From: Bacteroidota bacterium
Lineage (GTDB): Bacteria > Bacteroidota > Bacteroidia > Chitinophagales > Saprospiraceae
Length of the DNA stretch: 64,000 nt
Direction: 5' to 3'
Assembly: GCA_029572935.1 (NCBI GenBank)
Contig: JAKQHM010000007.1
Coordinates: forward strand, 44,175-108,174
Each line of letters opens with the position of its first letter. The first letter of the stretch is position 1. Below are positions 1-8,752 of the stretch, piece after piece. Below the pieces are notes generated by a model. That model was given only the letters and a program-made list of their open reading frames with translations, was not told the DNA's origin and made no database searches. Position numbers and translations under genes: made by a program.

Positions 1-586
1 AGATGCAGCCACCATCGTTGGCAACAACGAACCCGTGGTGGTCGATGGAGAGAACGGCACCTCCTATGTCTTTCAGGGTGGTACCCAGTTGGCTTTGTTC
101 CCGATGGTCATGCCTCAGATCAATGTAGGTGGACTATATGGCAGTGAATTGGGTCTGAGGTTTTTTGCCTGGGATTTTGGGGGTGATTTTGGAAAACTCC
201 AATTGCTCGGCTTGTCTGCGAAGCATGATGTGGGGCGGTATTTCAAGCTGGGTAAATGGTACTGGAATGCGATGTACGCCTTTCAAAACATACAGGGGGG
301 GAAATATTTTGACATCACCACCCATCTGGTCGGCATGGAGGCAGGCAGGACCATTGGTCCGTGGTATTGGTACGGCACTCTGGGTTATCAGTTTGGTAAG
401 ATGGATGCCGTGTACAAGGAGGATCCCGACCAGGGCGAGCGCGAAGTGAGCGTCAGCCTTAACAATAGCTTTCCGGTCTATGCAGGCCTCGGAGGAGGGG
501 TAAGGGTAGGCGTTTTACGCGTCAACCTCGCCCTGAATTATGCCAAGGCTCCTTTTGGTGAGCTGGGTATCGGAATTCAGTTTTAA
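1..586 (+). CDS. C-terminal part of an outer-membrane beta-barrel protein (DUF6588-like), 5' end outside window
   Basis: The reading frame is open from the left edge through the GTG at position 35, so this is the 3' part of a longer gene. About 195 residues are visible. They alternate short aromatic and glycine-rich strands (GTLGYQFG, GGGVRVG) and end in a terminal aromatic residue (GIGIQF), as outer-membrane barrels do. The MPQINVGGLYGSELGLRFF stretch reminds me of the DUF6588 family of Bacteroidota barrels, but that is from memory. A lipoprotein gene follows 31 bp downstream on the same strand. No enzymatic motif is visible and the cargo is unknown. Confidence 0.6.
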   Translation, partial: DAATIVGNNEPVVVDGENGTSYVFQGGTQLALFPMVMPQINVGGLYGSELGLRFFAWDFGGDFGKLQLLGLSAKHDVGRYFKLGKWYWNAMYAFQNIQGGKYFDITTHLVGMEAGRTIGPWYWYGTLGYQFGKMDAVYKEDPDQGEREVSVSLNNSFPVYAGLGGGVRVGVLRVNLALNYAKAPFGELGIGIQF

Positions 587-617
587 TTGCTTATTTAACC
601 ACATAAAAACACAAATC

Positions 618-1235
618 ATGAAATTCAATTATTTTATTTTTTTGGCAGTATTATTTTCTTTTGCTTCCTGTACGGATAGTCGGTTGATCAAATACAATGA
701 AACCAAAGTTTTTCCCATAGAAGTTGAGATGAACGAGTCAGGTAGAACTGTTTCAGGTAATATAGAAGCCACGAGCTTGAGGAAATTATTTGATATTCCT
801 TCAGATGGAAAGGTGGAATCATTCACCATATCGGGGGTAAATCTTGTATTGGAAAGGTTGCCAGCAAGTGAGGCTGATTTGATTGATTATATAGTCGCAT
901 TCAAGAATGAAGGTGAAACCTGTGTACTTGCCTATAAATTAGGCCGGGATGTTAGTGTCCTTTTTGGTAAAAAAACTTTCAATATTTCATCTGAGCTGAA
1001 CAAATTTTGTGTGGACGAATTGGAATGTAACATTTATGATTTAATAGGTGATGGGCCTTCGGGTTGTAGCGTCGATAATTTGAAATATCATATGGAAATT
1101 GTGGCAAAGGATTTTGCTGGTCAACCAAAAAAATTTGTTGGAAAAGTTACGGGTCAAATTCAATGCCAAGTAGTTTACTCCGTCTGTGAGAGCTTTCCGG
1201 AAGGATTATTCAGTGAATATCCCGAATGTAAGTAA
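618..1235 (+). CDS. Hypothetical lipoprotein
   Basis: I start at the ATG at 618 rather than the in-frame ATG at 540, because 618 begins a clean lipoprotein signal: MKFNYFIFLAVLFSF followed by the lipobox ASC with the lipidated Cys at about residue 18. The mature part (about 188 residues) has a duplicated cysteine pattern near its end (C-x4-C, C-x12-C spacing) suggesting disulfides in the periplasm or on the surface. I do not recognise the family. Base composition is more AT-rich than the preceding barrel gene. A strong terminator hairpin follows 110 bp downstream, so it may end the transcript that starts with the barrel gene. Confidence 0.7.
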   Translation: MKFNYFIFLAVLFSFASCTDSRLIKYNETKVFPIEVEMNESGRTVSGNIEATSLRKLFDIPSDGKVESFTISGVNLVLERLPASEADLIDYIVAFKNEGETCVLAYKLGRDVSVLFGKKTFNISSELNKFCVDELECNIYDLIGDGPSGCSVDNLKYHMEIVAKDFAGQPKKFVGKVTGQIQCQVVYSVCESFPEGLFSEYPECK

Positions 1236-1344
1236 GAACTTTTTCAATAGCAAAAGTAGGAATATAAATCGGTTTGAATAAAAAGTGCAATAGATAGGTT
1301 AGGTTTTGTTTTGTAAAGTTGTTTTAAACAGTGAAGTGTTTTTT

Positions 1345-1373
1345 AAACGGGTGGGCAACCACCCGTTTTTTTT
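1345..1373 (+). terminator. Rho-independent terminator
   Basis: Perfect 10-bp stem AAACGGGTGG / CCACCCGTTT (1345-1354 and 1359-1368) with a GCAA tetraloop, followed by eight T (1366-1373). It closes the plus-strand unit containing the barrel and lipoprotein genes. The A tract on the other side is short, so it mainly serves the plus strand. Confidence 0.9.
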
Positions 1374-1498
1374 CATTTTGTAGCTTAAAATTTGTCTCAA
1401 AATATTCAGAAGAAGACAATAAGTAAATGCCTACTTGATTGTAACATTAGAGTAGAGATTGATATCTTCTTGAGGCGTTTAAAAAGACGACCTTCACC

Positions 1499-1523
1499 AT
1501 ATCCATTCATTCCACGTATCATA
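1499..1523 (+). repeat. 25-bp direct repeat, copy 1
   Basis: The sequence beginning ATATCCATTCATTCCACG recurs exactly at 3449-3473. The two copies bracket the T9SS gene at 1525-3261. A shorter version (ATATCCATTCAT) lies inside that gene near 3169-3180, in the codons for its conserved N-terminal WMNGYS segment, so the copies may be debris of paralogous N-termini. Confidence 0.75.
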
Positions 1524-1524
1524 C

Positions 1525-3261
1525 CTACCCCCGCATGACCACCAATTTCTCTGCTTTGACCAGGATGCCTCGCTCATAGATCAGGGCCGAATAAACTCCG
1601 GGCTGCAGATCGCGGGTATCGATGAAATTGCTGCCCTGATAGAGGCGCGCAGTGTACACATTCTGTCCCTGTGGATTCATCAGGTGGAGGTACATGCGCT
1701 CAGGGAGGTAGTCGTGTATATTGAGGACGAAATGATCCGTGGCGGGATTCGGGAAGAGTTCTGTGCTGAGGATCGTTTTTCCAGCGTCACCGGTGGCGCT
1801 TGTACCTACATGGAGTGTCCGGCACAAAGTATCTGCTCCATATTTGTTTTTCACCATCAGGCAGACCTCATACACTCCGTCCTTCTGATAGCAATGCACA
1901 GGAGATGTATCTCTACTCTGAGTCCCATCGCCCAGATCCCAGTACCACTGAGGCTCCGACTCCTCTGTAAGATAGGCACTCAGATCTACAAACTCAAAAC
2001 ATCTGTATTCCACTGTATCCTGGTCATATCTCCACCAAGCCCAGGGGACATTGTCTATACCCAGCGTGTCACACTCGCTGCCATCAATGGGGCCGAGGCG
2101 GTAGTTGGGAAAATTTGGGGTCCCTCTATCTGTCAGGGTGGGTAACATAAATGAGTTCTGTAAAGGACTGCTAGCCTTACCATACTCATTAGGTCGATCG
2201 ATCACGTGCATAACAAAATTATTGTGCCCGTTTATTATATATATTCTGCCATCGGGTGCTAATTGATGTGAGCCGTAGCTTGATCCCCAAGGAGGAGTCA
2301 CATCAATTATACTATCCACTTTCTCCAGATAATTCACCGGGTCTGGTGAAGTAAGATCCATTTGGTATAAGTTAGACCCCTCACTCCAGTATAGGTATTT
2401 CTCATTAGGTGAAAAACTGATTCCCATCAATCCTTTGGCTCCATAATTAGCTACATCTATAAATTTCAAATTTCCTGAACAGCGATCAAAATTAAATAAA
2501 TAAATAAATAAACCTTCATTATATGAAACACCTTCAAGCAAAGCAAAGTAATTGCCCTGCGGAGAAAACGATGCCTGGCCATAACCATCTAAAATCACAG
2601 GACCTACCCTTTGAGTATCTTTCAGTTGAAATCCTTGGGGAGTCAAAAGATATTTGTAGTATAGGTTTGTATTGTATTTGTTAAATATAATCCACCAATC
2701 TCTTCCATTTGCATGAAGACATGCAGTCATACAACCCTGATTGATAGTATCATGTATAACGTTACCATTTTTCTCACTTTTATTATTTTTAGAATTAAGT
2801 ACAAGATACTCCACGCCTTTTATCAAGAAAAATGGATCACCAGAAATAGAGCTTCTTTCCTTATTCATATACAATAAATAATGTTCATTTTTATTGCTTG
2901 CTGAAGGAAGAAATAATACACCTTGAACTGCAATTAATCCGTCCCAGTATTTTATCCCTAAATCGGTTGCTCCTTCAACTAACATATGATTGTTGCTCAT
3001 AACATCGAACCCATTTGTATAGAATAATAGTTGTCCAAACTCGTCTGATATAGATGCATTAGCTAAATAAATATTCAATCTTCCTTCTGGGACAAAACTA
3101 GCTACTGGATTGCCTTCGTTAAAATCCATCATGCTGGTACCAAATCGACTATCTCCTTTACCTCCTGAATATCCATTCATCCAGATAAAATCATACCGCT
3201 GGCACCAGACAGCGGTATGATTTAACAAAAGGGTAAATGCTATGAAAATTAATTTATACAT
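1525..3261 (-). CDS. T9SS-sorted secreted protein with beta-propeller-like region and PKD domain
   Basis: I start at the ATG at 3261 (MYKLIFIAF), which gives a signal peptide ending near WCQ; the upstream ATG at 3285 adds eight residues that blur it. About 578 residues. Residues 20-390 form a WD40/propeller-like region with repeated phrases such as SFSPQGNYFALL, SFSPNEKYLYW and APDGRIYIINGHNN, ending in the conserved PNFPNYRLGP segment. A PKD-type domain follows at about 410-480 (WYWDLGDGTQS, the WDFGDG-type motif). The last 75 residues are a type A sorting domain (LFPNPATDHF...PGVYSALIYERG). The protein is therefore expected on the cell surface or in the medium. The protein at 61186-62706 is a paralogue with the same propeller and sorting domain but no PKD domain. 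Role unknown; an adhesin or matrix protein is a guess. Confidence 0.85.
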   Translation of the reverse strand: MYKLIFIAFTLLLNHTAVWCQRYDFIWMNGYSGGKGDSRFGTSMMDFNEGNPVASFVPEGRLNIYLANASISDEFGQLLFYTNGFDVMSNNHMLVEGATDLGIKYWDGLIAVQGVLFLPSASNKNEHYLLYMNKERSSISGDPFFLIKGVEYLVLNSKNNKSEKNGNVIHDTINQGCMTACLHANGRDWWIIFNKYNTNLYYKYLLTPQGFQLKDTQRVGPVILDGYGQASFSPQGNYFALLEGVSYNEGLFIYLFNFDRCSGNLKFIDVANYGAKGLMGISFSPNEKYLYWSEGSNLYQMDLTSPDPVNYLEKVDSIIDVTPPWGSSYGSHQLAPDGRIYIINGHNNFVMHVIDRPNEYGKASSPLQNSFMLPTLTDRGTPNFPNYRLGPIDGSECDTLGIDNVPWAWWRYDQDTVEYRCFEFVDLSAYLTEESEPQWYWDLGDGTQSRDTSPVHCYQKDGVYEVCLMVKNKYGADTLCRTLHVGTSATGDAGKTILSTELFPNPATDHFVLNIHDYLPERMYLHLMNPQGQNVYTARLYQGSNFIDTRDLQPGVYSALIYERGILVKAEKLVVMRG

Positions 3262-3448
3262 ATCCTGATGGTATAACCCTGTCAAAAGCAGTAAAAAGGT
3301 AAATTTAACTTTAATTCTTCATTTTATATAAAAATTTTGATCAACTGGTTTGTACAGGAATGGAGATTTCCACCAAGTGCTTCATGGAGGTCTTCAGATA
3401 TTAAACTTTCTAAGATTATGGTGGGGCTGGAAATACAAACCCTTCCAA

Positions 3449-3473
3449 ATATCCATTCATTCCACGTATCATA
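3449..3473 (+). repeat. 25-bp direct repeat, copy 2
   Basis: Exact copy of 1499-1523. On the minus strand it reads ATGATACGTGGAATGAATGG, encoding MIRGMNGY, which resembles the WMNGYS segment of the neighbouring T9SS protein. The frame stops after about 18 codons, so it is at best a gene remnant. Confidence 0.75.
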
Positions 3474-3510
3474 ATTATTACCTAATAGACTCTATTTCTT
3501 CCCGCAAGAT

Positions 3511-3542
3511 AAAAAAAAGGCCGGAGGAAATCCCCCGGCCTT
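3511..3542 (-). terminator. Rho-independent terminator of the 1654-residue protein gene
   Basis: Inverted repeat AAGGCCGG / CCGGCCTT at 3517-3524 and 3535-3542. Read on the minus strand it is followed by eight T (A-run 3511-3518 on the plus strand). It lies 27 bp after the stop codon of the gene at 3569-8533. Confidence 0.9.
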
Positions 3543-3568
3543 CCTGGCTTCAAGCTTAATCTGGCTGT

Positions 3569-6500
3569 TTACATTTTTACAAATCGTATTCTCTGTTTTG
3601 CACCCTCTCTGTTTCGTATCTCCAGTATGTACACGCCCTGTGGCCATCCATCGAGACGAATCTCCTGGATGGGTTTGTCGATGATCCGCTGACTCAGCAT
3701 GCTTTGCCCGTTCGCGTTTAGAATGTAAGCATCCAGTACATCGTAGCGGCCTTCTTCGGGGATGTCTATGTAGAGGAGCTCTGCCGCGGGATTGGGGCGC
3801 ACCTGTGCATGCCATGCGGAAGATTCCGGATCGCGGTGGGAGGACACACAGATCCATTGGTTCACCTGGCCTTCACCGGCAGAGAACAGGCGGCAGGGCT
3901 GTGTGCCGCAGGAATCATAGGATTCCAGCGCCTGCACGATCTGGTCGGGATGCAGGGTGCTGATCCACTGGTTGCCGTCCCAGGCAGCCACGCCGGACAT
4001 GGGATTCATGCCGGCAGCGGTGAACTTGCCTGCAGCGAATAGTTTGTTTTCGTAGATCTTAAAATCGTAAAGGCCTTCAAAGCTGCTGCTGATGTCACCT
4101 CCCGGTAAGGCGATCCAGCTGCTGTCGTTCCAGCCAGCAATATGGCGGGTCATCGGCAGGCTGTCCGCTGAGGGGAAACGTCCACCTGCGATCAGCATGC
4201 TGTCGTATTCTATCAAGGCCTTGACCCCGAAACCCGGATTTTGTGGATCTACGTCGATTCCACCGCTCCACGCGTTCCAGTTGGTTCCGTCCCATTGTGC
4301 TATGTTGCGCTGTGGCACCGAGTAATATCCGCCGGCCACCAGTTGTCCGTTTCTCAGGGTAAGGGAATGAACCGGTCCGTTGAAGCTGGAATTCAAATCG
4401 TCGGACCAGATGCTGTCATTCCACAAGGCGATATGCTGCGTTGGAAGCGGTGAATTGGCTCCGGCCTGATCAAATACTCCTGCCGCCACCAAACCTTGCG
4501 GTGTGCTCAGCAAAGAAGCCACCAGGGGCACCTTGCCCACCGCTGTGACGCCGTCATCCAGATTACTCCACTGGCTGCCATCCCAGGCTGCTACGTTGTT
4601 GCTGTTGGGATTGCCTCCGGCGCTGGTGAAGCTGCCTCCTGCATAGAGCTTGCCCTTGTGTACGGCCAATGCCCGCACGGTACCGTTGATGCCACTGCCC
4701 AGGGCGCTCCATTGATGGCCGTCCCAGGCGGCTATGTTGCTGACCGGTTGGCTGTTGATCTGCGAGAAGGTTCCTGCTACGATGAGCCTGCACTCATACA
4801 CGGCCATATCGTACACCAGCTGTACGTTTCCGATGTTTTGCCAGTTTCGGTTGGTGGGTTCGCAGTCAGAACTGCTGCAGGTGCTGTCTGGTGGTGCAGA
4901 AGCACAGCTAAAGCTTTGTTCGTGTACGCAACTATCGACTTTGCCTTGATGGCTAAAATAATATTTTACCCGAAGGGTGTAGGCGGTGTCCCCGTTTACG
5001 CAAAAGGACAGGGGGGCCGTGGGTCCTGCAGGGAGATAGCCGGACTGATGGGTGAGCAGAATGCCCTGTGCACTGCTGTCGGCCTGATAACCTGTGGCAG
5101 CCAATACATTTCCGAAACTGCCTCCGTCCGTAGTGATCAGGGCTGAAGTAAAGCAATTCGATTGCGGCAGGTCATGCACCAGATCGTAACAGCACTTGCC
5201 CGGTGTGGATCCGGATTCGTACAGCTGACTGCTCAGAGAATCACAGGAGCAGGCCTTGGGCGATGCCGGACAATCAAAGGTTTTGGAATAGCTGCAACTG
5301 TCCTTCACCCCTCCGTTGTCGTATACATAATGCACCGTGAGGATGTACTGTGTGGCACCACTCACGCAAAAGGAAGCGGGCAGATAGGTTCCAGCCGGGA
5401 TCTTTCCGGATTGGTGGGTCAGCACAAAACTTTGGTTGCCGCCGGAGACCATCCATCCGGAAACGGGTGTGATCTGAATGAATGTTCCGGCACTGACTTC
5501 CACGCCGATCTCGCTGAAACATCCCGATCTCGGTATGACGGAGCTGAGCACGTAGCAACAGTATCCCGGATTCTGGCTTACAGGGAATATATCGTGCCGG
5601 AGCGAATCGCAGTTGCAAACGGGAGGCGGAGGCGGACAGTCGAAGGTCTTACTGAATACGCAGCTGTCCTTCTTGCCGCCATGATCGTAAAAGTATTTGA
5701 CCGTGATCGTATAGCTCTGAGCTCCGCTGACGCAATAGGAGACCGGACTGTAGGTGCCGGCCGGGAAAAAGCCTGAATTCCGGGTGAGCACAAAACTCTG
5801 GTTGCCTCCTGTATGGCTGAAACCGGAATCGGGAAGTATGTCCGCAAAGCTGCCTGCATTCAGGCTAAAATGTACCGAACTGATGCAATCGGATTGAGGA
5901 ATTTTCATCTCTTGCTCGTAGCAGCATTTTCCGGCAGAAGGTGCCTGCACGATCCAGTTATTTTTCAGGGAATCACAACTGCAGGATTTGGGAGCCGGAC
6001 AATTGAATCCTTGCGTGTACACGCAGCTATCCCTCTGGTTGCCCACATTGAAATAAAATACAGCCCGTATGGTATAACTGAGCGCACCCGTGACGCAAAA
6101 TTCAGCAGGTGTCTGTGAGCCTGTGGGAAGGTTGCCCGATCCGTGCGTCACATTAAAACTTCTGCTGCCCGTCGAACCAACCGTGAAACCTGCCGGACAT
6201 TTGAGGCCGATGAAGCTGCCATCCGAAGTGGTCACCTTGATGCTGGTGAAACATTTGCTTTGGTTTGATTTCAAAAAGTAGTTGATGTCGTGACAACAGA
6301 GTCCGGGAACGGATGACACTGAATTGATGGCCACATCCAGCGAATCGCAACTGCAGGGTGGAGGGGGCGGTGGACAGATCTTTACAAACTGCCTTCTGCA
6401 GGAATCCAGCCGGTTGCCTGAGGTGTCGTAAAAATCCACTGTGAGGGTATAAGCGCCGGTGGTGCCCGTGACGCAAAATGAACCGGGATGGATATTTCCG

Positions 6501-8533
6501 GGCAGAACAGTACCGCCGGAAGGCAAAAAGCAGATCAATCCCGGAGAGGCCTGTGCAGTCCAGCCTGTGGTAGCCTGCACACCTGTCAACACCCCGGAGC
6601 TGCTCGTGACGCAGATTTTCGAAAAACAAGCTGCTTTGGTGCTTTGGGCCAGCAGGTCAAAACAGCAATCCTGCGCATTTCCCTTGGTCATCAGACTTAC
6701 AGATTTCAGAGAGTCACAACAACTGCCTTGCGGCGGCGGCGTGGTCTGGCAAAGGAAGCTGTAGGAAAAGCTGCAGGAATCCGTTTGTCCTCCGGGCAAG
6801 TTGTAATAGTAACGAAGCACCAGATTATAGGGTCCGGTACCTGCGTTCATGCAAAAGTGGGCCGGTGAGAAATTTCCGGCAGGTATGAAACCACTGTTGT
6901 GGCGGATGGTAAAACGCGTAGGGCTTTGATTGGAAATCAGGAAACCGGCGCCCACATTGGGATTGGAGGATGAAAAGCTGCCATTGCTGATCAAAGCATC
7001 CATCCTTGTGAAAATATTGCTGTTTGGATTGACCGTGCGGATGTCCCAGCAGCAGTTGGCTCCGGATTTTCTTTCCAGGTAATTGACAAAGCTGGAATCG
7101 CATTGCGGTTTGGGATTGTTGAGGTTGCAACTGAAGACGTACTGGAAAATGCAGGTATCCACCTGACCTCCGGAATTATAGTAATAGTGCACCGTGACCG
7201 TATAATTGGAAGCGCCCTGTACGCAAAAATCACCGGCATCAAAGTTGCCGGGTGGCAGATTGCCGCTGTTATGGACAAAGTAAAAACTGCGGTTGGAGGA
7301 ACTTCGGTGAGACCATCCTTGCGCGGTATTGGATTGAATGTTGGTGAAGCTTCCGTCGCTGACAAATACCTGCATGGAGCTGAAGCAGCGGTAGGATTGT
7401 ATTTTACCTTTCAGTTCGTAGCAGCAGTTTCCACCGGAGGAGGATACAGGCAAAACCGCATTGCTGTTGTAGCTGTCGCAGCGGCAGGCTTTGGAAACCA
7501 CACAGATCGTTTTTTCACAGGTTTCCTCACAGGGTCCGTCGCGCACGATCAGACGGACGCGGAAACATCCCGGGATATCATATTTCACGCGGATGCTGTC
7601 GCCACGCAGGGTATCCGGTACCGCACTGCCTCCTTTCTCCAGGATCCAGGTAAACACGGAATTTTGAGAACCATTACCGGTATAGCGAAATAAAGCCGTA
7701 TCGCCGACCGTAAGGGTATCAGGACCCTGGAAGGAACAGGTCAGAAGACAATTGAATGTGGTGCAGACCGTGTCCCGGCAGAGCCCGTTGTCCACATACA
7801 CGCAATAACAACCGGGAAGAGGCGGGACAAAGCACTGATCCTTGGAAAAAAGGGCTGGAGCCCCGCAGGCTACCCAGGTATAGTCCAGTCCGGCCGGAAA
7901 GGCACAAAGGGTATCTCCTTGCCTCAGAATGGCAGCGCGAAAAGGAGGCAATACTCTGACTGTCGCACTGGAGCCTGGATTGAGTTCTGCGCAGTTTGAA
8001 TCGCCTACGCGCGTGATTTCATACGTGGTGCTGGTCCCCGGACAGACGGTCAGGTTGTAGTTAAAACCGGCGCTGGTGTATTGGGTCAGTACCCCGTTGG
8101 CGCGTATAGTGAACTGGAAGGGTGGTGTACCCGTGAAACCAATGTTCAGAAGGGCACAATCTCCTTCGCAGATGGTGTCGTTGACTCTGAATTTGGCAGT
8201 GGGTTTGGGTGAAACCAGCACGTCGACCTCACAGGTCTGTGGGGCCTGTCCGGGTTCCTGGTACACCAGGTTGATCTTGCAGTTGCCTGTGGAAGTGAAG
8301 CAGGCGGACTGGGGATCCCGGGAGTTGGGTTGCGCGATGGTGCCACAGCTGTTGGTCCACTGAAACGTGGCATTGGGCGAGGCAGTACCTGCGAAACTCA
8401 GCGGTACGCAATCATCAAGACAGGCTTTCGCCGGTGCGTCAATGCAGGAACTTTGGGCCATCAGGCCGGCATGAAAAAGAAGAAAAACCGTTAGAAAACG
8501 AATAACCGGAGTGAGTAGTGGAAGAAAACGCAT
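3569..8533 (-). CDS. Giant T9SS-sorted protein with seven Cys-rich repeats and a Kelch-like propeller
   Basis: 1654 residues. A signal peptide (about 1-27, cleaved after GLMAQ) is followed by Ig/PKD-like segments rich in paired cysteines (about 28-345). Seven tandem repeats of roughly 123 residues follow (about 348-1208). Each opens with a C-x-CDS motif, carries a CC pair, a GNxxPAGxFxPxxFCV-like core and an aromatic strand near xVxYYY, and closes with FxC. Proline runs of five to six residues link some repeats. Residues 1225-1560 hold repeated IAAWDGxxW / LYAGGxF units, a Kelch-like propeller. The final 75 residues are a T9SS type A sorting domain (VRPNPAAELLYI...GVYILEIRN). It should be an extracellular, disulfide-rich surface protein, perhaps structural or adhesive. 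I do not know a named family for the repeat. Confidence 0.9.
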   Translation of the reverse strand: MRFLPLLTPVIRFLTVFLLFHAGLMAQSSCIDAPAKACLDDCVPLSFAGTASPNATFQWTNSCGTIAQPNSRDPQSACFTSTGNCKINLVYQEPGQAPQTCEVDVLVSPKPTAKFRVNDTICEGDCALLNIGFTGTPPFQFTIRANGVLTQYTSAGFNYNLTVCPGTSTTYEITRVGDSNCAELNPGSSATVRVLPPFRAAILRQGDTLCAFPAGLDYTWVACGAPALFSKDQCFVPPLPGCYCVYVDNGLCRDTVCTTFNCLLTCSFQGPDTLTVGDTALFRYTGNGSQNSVFTWILEKGGSAVPDTLRGDSIRVKYDIPGCFRVRLIVRDGPCEETCEKTICVVSKACRCDSYNSNAVLPVSSSGGNCCYELKGKIQSYRCFSSMQVFVSDGSFTNIQSNTAQGWSHRSSSNRSFYFVHNSGNLPPGNFDAGDFCVQGASNYTVTVHYYYNSGGQVDTCIFQYVFSCNLNNPKPQCDSSFVNYLERKSGANCCWDIRTVNPNSNIFTRMDALISNGSFSSSNPNVGAGFLISNQSPTRFTIRHNSGFIPAGNFSPAHFCMNAGTGPYNLVLRYYYNLPGGQTDSCSFSYSFLCQTTPPPQGSCCDSLKSVSLMTKGNAQDCCFDLLAQSTKAACFSKICVTSSSGVLTGVQATTGWTAQASPGLICFLPSGGTVLPGNIHPGSFCVTGTTGAYTLTVDFYDTSGNRLDSCRRQFVKICPPPPPPCSCDSLDVAINSVSSVPGLCCHDINYFLKSNQSKCFTSIKVTTSDGSFIGLKCPAGFTVGSTGSRSFNVTHGSGNLPTGSQTPAEFCVTGALSYTIRAVFYFNVGNQRDSCVYTQGFNCPAPKSCSCDSLKNNWIVQAPSAGKCCYEQEMKIPQSDCISSVHFSLNAGSFADILPDSGFSHTGGNQSFVLTRNSGFFPAGTYSPVSYCVSGAQSYTITVKYFYDHGGKKDSCVFSKTFDCPPPPPVCNCDSLRHDIFPVSQNPGYCCYVLSSVIPRSGCFSEIGVEVSAGTFIQITPVSGWMVSGGNQSFVLTHQSGKIPAGTYLPASFCVSGATQYILTVHYVYDNGGVKDSCSYSKTFDCPASPKACSCDSLSSQLYESGSTPGKCCYDLVHDLPQSNCFTSALITTDGGSFGNVLAATGYQADSSAQGILLTHQSGYLPAGPTAPLSFCVNGDTAYTLRVKYYFSHQGKVDSCVHEQSFSCASAPPDSTCSSSDCEPTNRNWQNIGNVQLVYDMAVYECRLIVAGTFSQINSQPVSNIAAWDGHQWSALGSGINGTVRALAVHKGKLYAGGSFTSAGGNPNSNNVAAWDGSQWSNLDDGVTAVGKVPLVASLLSTPQGLVAAGVFDQAGANSPLPTQHIALWNDSIWSDDLNSSFNGPVHSLTLRNGQLVAGGYYSVPQRNIAQWDGTNWNAWSGGIDVDPQNPGFGVKALIEYDSMLIAGGRFPSADSLPMTRHIAGWNDSSWIALPGGDISSSFEGLYDFKIYENKLFAAGKFTAAGMNPMSGVAAWDGNQWISTLHPDQIVQALESYDSCGTQPCRLFSAGEGQVNQWICVSSHRDPESSAWHAQVRPNPAAELLYIDIPEEGRYDVLDAYILNANGQSMLSQRIIDKPIQEIRLDGWPQGVYILEIRNREGAKQRIRFVKM
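4905..7490 (-). repeat. Coding tandem repeat: seven units of about 370 bp
   Basis: These are the DNA limits of the seven Cys-rich protein repeats. The units are clearly homologous at protein level but diverged in DNA, so the duplication is old; units 5 and 6 (both ending SKTFDC) look closest. The high GC of this block opens several long antisense frames, which I regard as spurious. Confidence 0.8.
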
Positions 8534-8627
8534 ACTGAGGAGTATTAAAAGGTGAAAAAATACCTTGCTCAGATTTCAGGAGCCAGGCCCCTCTGTTTGA
8601 TGCGTGATTTATCCGCGATCCGCAGGA

Positions 8628-8635
8628 CGAAGATA
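8628..8635 (-). promoter_or_regulatory. Putative -7 box (TATCTTCG) for the giant repeat protein gene
   Basis: TATCTTCG on the minus strand is a one-base variant of the Bacteroidota -7 consensus TAnnTTTG. It lies about 95 bp upstream of the start codon at 8533. The variant resembles TACCTTCG upstream of the TauE gene. Confidence 0.45.
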
Positions 8636-8719
8636 CGATCAAAACAATTTACTTTCCTAATTATTTCTTAAAAACAGAAGGATGGGTCATTTATAGACCC
8701 TCACCTGCTGTCAAGGTCT

Positions 8720-8727
8720 TATTTTTG
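8720..8727 (+). promoter_or_regulatory. Putative -7 box (TATTTTTG) for the DUF5916 gene
   Basis: Exact TAnnTTTG match, 25 bp before the ATG at 8753, giving a short 5' leader. Confidence 0.6.
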
Positions 8728-8752
8728 GGTTCCATTTTCTTTTCCATTCAGC

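Larger units (their letters stand above)
1236..1524. other. Intergenic region between convergent genes, with a terminator
   Basis: This 289-bp stretch holds the terminator at 1345-1373 and one copy of a 25-bp repeat at 1499-1523. The rest is AT-rich and shows no open frame with a credible start or any RNA gene. Confidence 0.6.
3262..3568. other. Intergenic region upstream of the 1525-3261 gene
   Basis: This stretch carries the leader of the gene at 1525-3261, the second 25-bp repeat at 3449-3473 and the terminator of the giant repeat gene at 3511-3542. No TAnnTTTG box is convincing for the minus-strand gene. A 69-codon plus-strand frame here has no signal, motif or promoter and I do not call it. 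Confidence 0.5.

Noticed and set aside
35..586. Complete gene starting at the GTG at 35
   Set aside because: The frame is open to the left edge and the product lacks a signal peptide, so the start is outside the window.
3350..3559. 69-codon plus-strand frame between T9SS genes
   Set aside because: It spans a repeat copy and the terminator of the opposite-strand gene and has no signal or motif.
4496..5776. Long plus-strand frames of 204-216 codons antisense to the giant repeat protein
   Set aside because: They recur at the same place in successive repeats, lack start signals and family motifs, and the minus-strand protein has signal peptide, repeats and sorting domain. They are codon-bias shadows.
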